Shown: positions 63,418-64,000 of the stretch, piece by piece
Position numbering within the stretch: the first letter of the stretch is position 1
Layout: each line of letters begins with the position of its first letter
Assembly (NCBI GenBank): GCA_030268105.1
Contig: BSDZ01000080.1
Span: forward strand, 3,845,501 to 3,909,500
Direction: 5' to 3'
DNA length: 64,000 nt
Source of the DNA: Volvox africanus
Taxonomy: Eukaryota; Chlorophyta; Chlorophyceae; Chlamydomonadales; Volvocaceae
Made by a program: the position numbers and the translations under genes
Notes under the pieces: model-generated
Told to the model about the DNA's origin: nothing
The model's input: only the letters and a program-made list of their open reading frames with translations
Database searches by the model: none

Positions 63418-63720
63418 GCCGGAGTGAGCTATTGCCGAGCCTTCCAGACACCCAGGAGTTCTTGGAAGGTCTGCAGCATCAAAGATCCGGAGGGTCGGCG
63501 AAGAGCCTCTTCAGGTTGTACAAGGCAGGGCTGGTCGTAGCCTCCCAAGAGGACTCTTATATGCACTCGTGACATTGCAGATGGGATGCCCCGCTGGTTG
63601 TGGCTCGAGCTCCGGGCCGTCTGGACGTGATGGGCGGTATAGCGGACTATAGCGGCAGCCTGGTCTTGCAAATGCCCATTAACGAAGCTGCACACGTCGC
63701 CTTGCAGCTGCTAGATGAGG
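63418..63720 (+). CDS. ARA1: L-arabinokinase, GHMP kinase part (partial)
   Basis: Two exons are supported: 63418-63514 ([17 protein letters not shown]...) and 63581-63720 (...[19 protein letters not shown]). They join at phase 2 as SLF-R-WDAP. The second continues with [21 protein letters not shown] and meets a GTGAGG donor at 63721. [19 protein letters not shown] is the substrate-binding opening of the GHMP kinase domain and is distinctive for plant and algal L-arabinokinase, which makes L-arabinose 1-phosphate in cell-wall sugar salvage. Galactokinase has a related but different motif. The first exon begins at phase 1, so upstream exons exist; in plants they encode a glycosyltransferase-like N-terminal half. 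Later exons, including the ATP-binding motif, lie off or near the right edge and were not identified. Confidence 0.82.
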
Positions 63721-64000
63721 GTGAGGCTTCGGAGTCCGGAAACAGGCTAAATACCTGGCCATGTGGTGAAAATTGCCATACAACGGTATTACGGGTTCAG
63801 AGTAGGGAATATAACTGCCTTGGAGCAAATATGCATCCGTACGGACTTTTGCAATACGTGCTGTACGCCATCCTGCTATCCAACGGAATCAACTTTTCGC
63901 ACTTTTCAAAACAAAATTAAGTTTCTGGGAGGTGCATATTAGCGTACAAACACTTAACCAGGACGATCAACGGTCTTAAAGCGCTATGGCTGCAATTATC

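Noticed and set aside
1..64000. CRISPR arrays, bacterial operons, phage or plasmid elements
   Set aside because: The sequence is eukaryotic nuclear DNA. No spaced direct repeats, Shine-Dalgarno operon layout, integrases or transposases were seen.

Overview
The window is nuclear DNA of a green alga, most likely a volvocine (Chlamydomonas/Volvox lineage). Genes are intron-rich with GT-AG introns and little codon bias in intergenic DNA. The candidate poly(A) signals I can place are TGTAA. Products include a chloroplast SBPase, the flagellar protein CFAP251, a VIP1 inositol-pyrophosphate kinase, a GT48 glucan synthase and two proline-rich cell-surface glycoproteins. The species cannot be fixed from the sequence. 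Nearly every gene below was rebuilt by joining exons whose phases agree.

Layout, left to right: a NARA5-like PfkB kinase (minus, cut at base 1) diverges from an EamA/DMT transporter (plus, 2219-4319). A membrane-anchored U-box protein (plus, 5713-8004) converges on CFAP251 (minus, 12 exons, 9308-15685). CFAP251 diverges over 365 bp from a short mitochondrial protein (plus, 16051-17348) that joins an E2-type lipoyl domain to a Kgd4/MRPS36-like tail. SBPase (plus, 9 exons, 19613-22789) converges on VIP1 (minus, 17 exons, 23434-33503). VIP1 diverges from a large coiled-coil/Gln-rich protein (plus, 34281-40369) whose last exon junction builds a bZIP-like basic region. Two paralogous Pro-rich glycoprotein genes lie in tandem on the minus strand (42003-44991 and 47301-51085). 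A 1,3-beta-glucan synthase (minus, three large exons, 53266-61102) follows, then two exons of an L-arabinokinase (plus, 63418-63720) running toward the right edge.

The genes do not form a pathway. They are individually transcribed eukaryotic genes. A loose theme at the right end is cell wall and extracellular matrix: two surface glycoproteins, a glucan synthase and an arabinose-salvage kinase.

The most unusual object is the lipoyl-Kgd4 fusion. It looks like a dedicated E3-recruiting, lipoylated, non-catalytic subunit of the 2-oxoglutarate dehydrogenase complex, and it contains a probable GC-AG intron. Other points of interest are a coiled-coil gene built from repeated short exons, the shared intron phases of the glycoprotein pair, a 111-bp coding minisatellite, and a large alanine-rich insertion inside VIP1.
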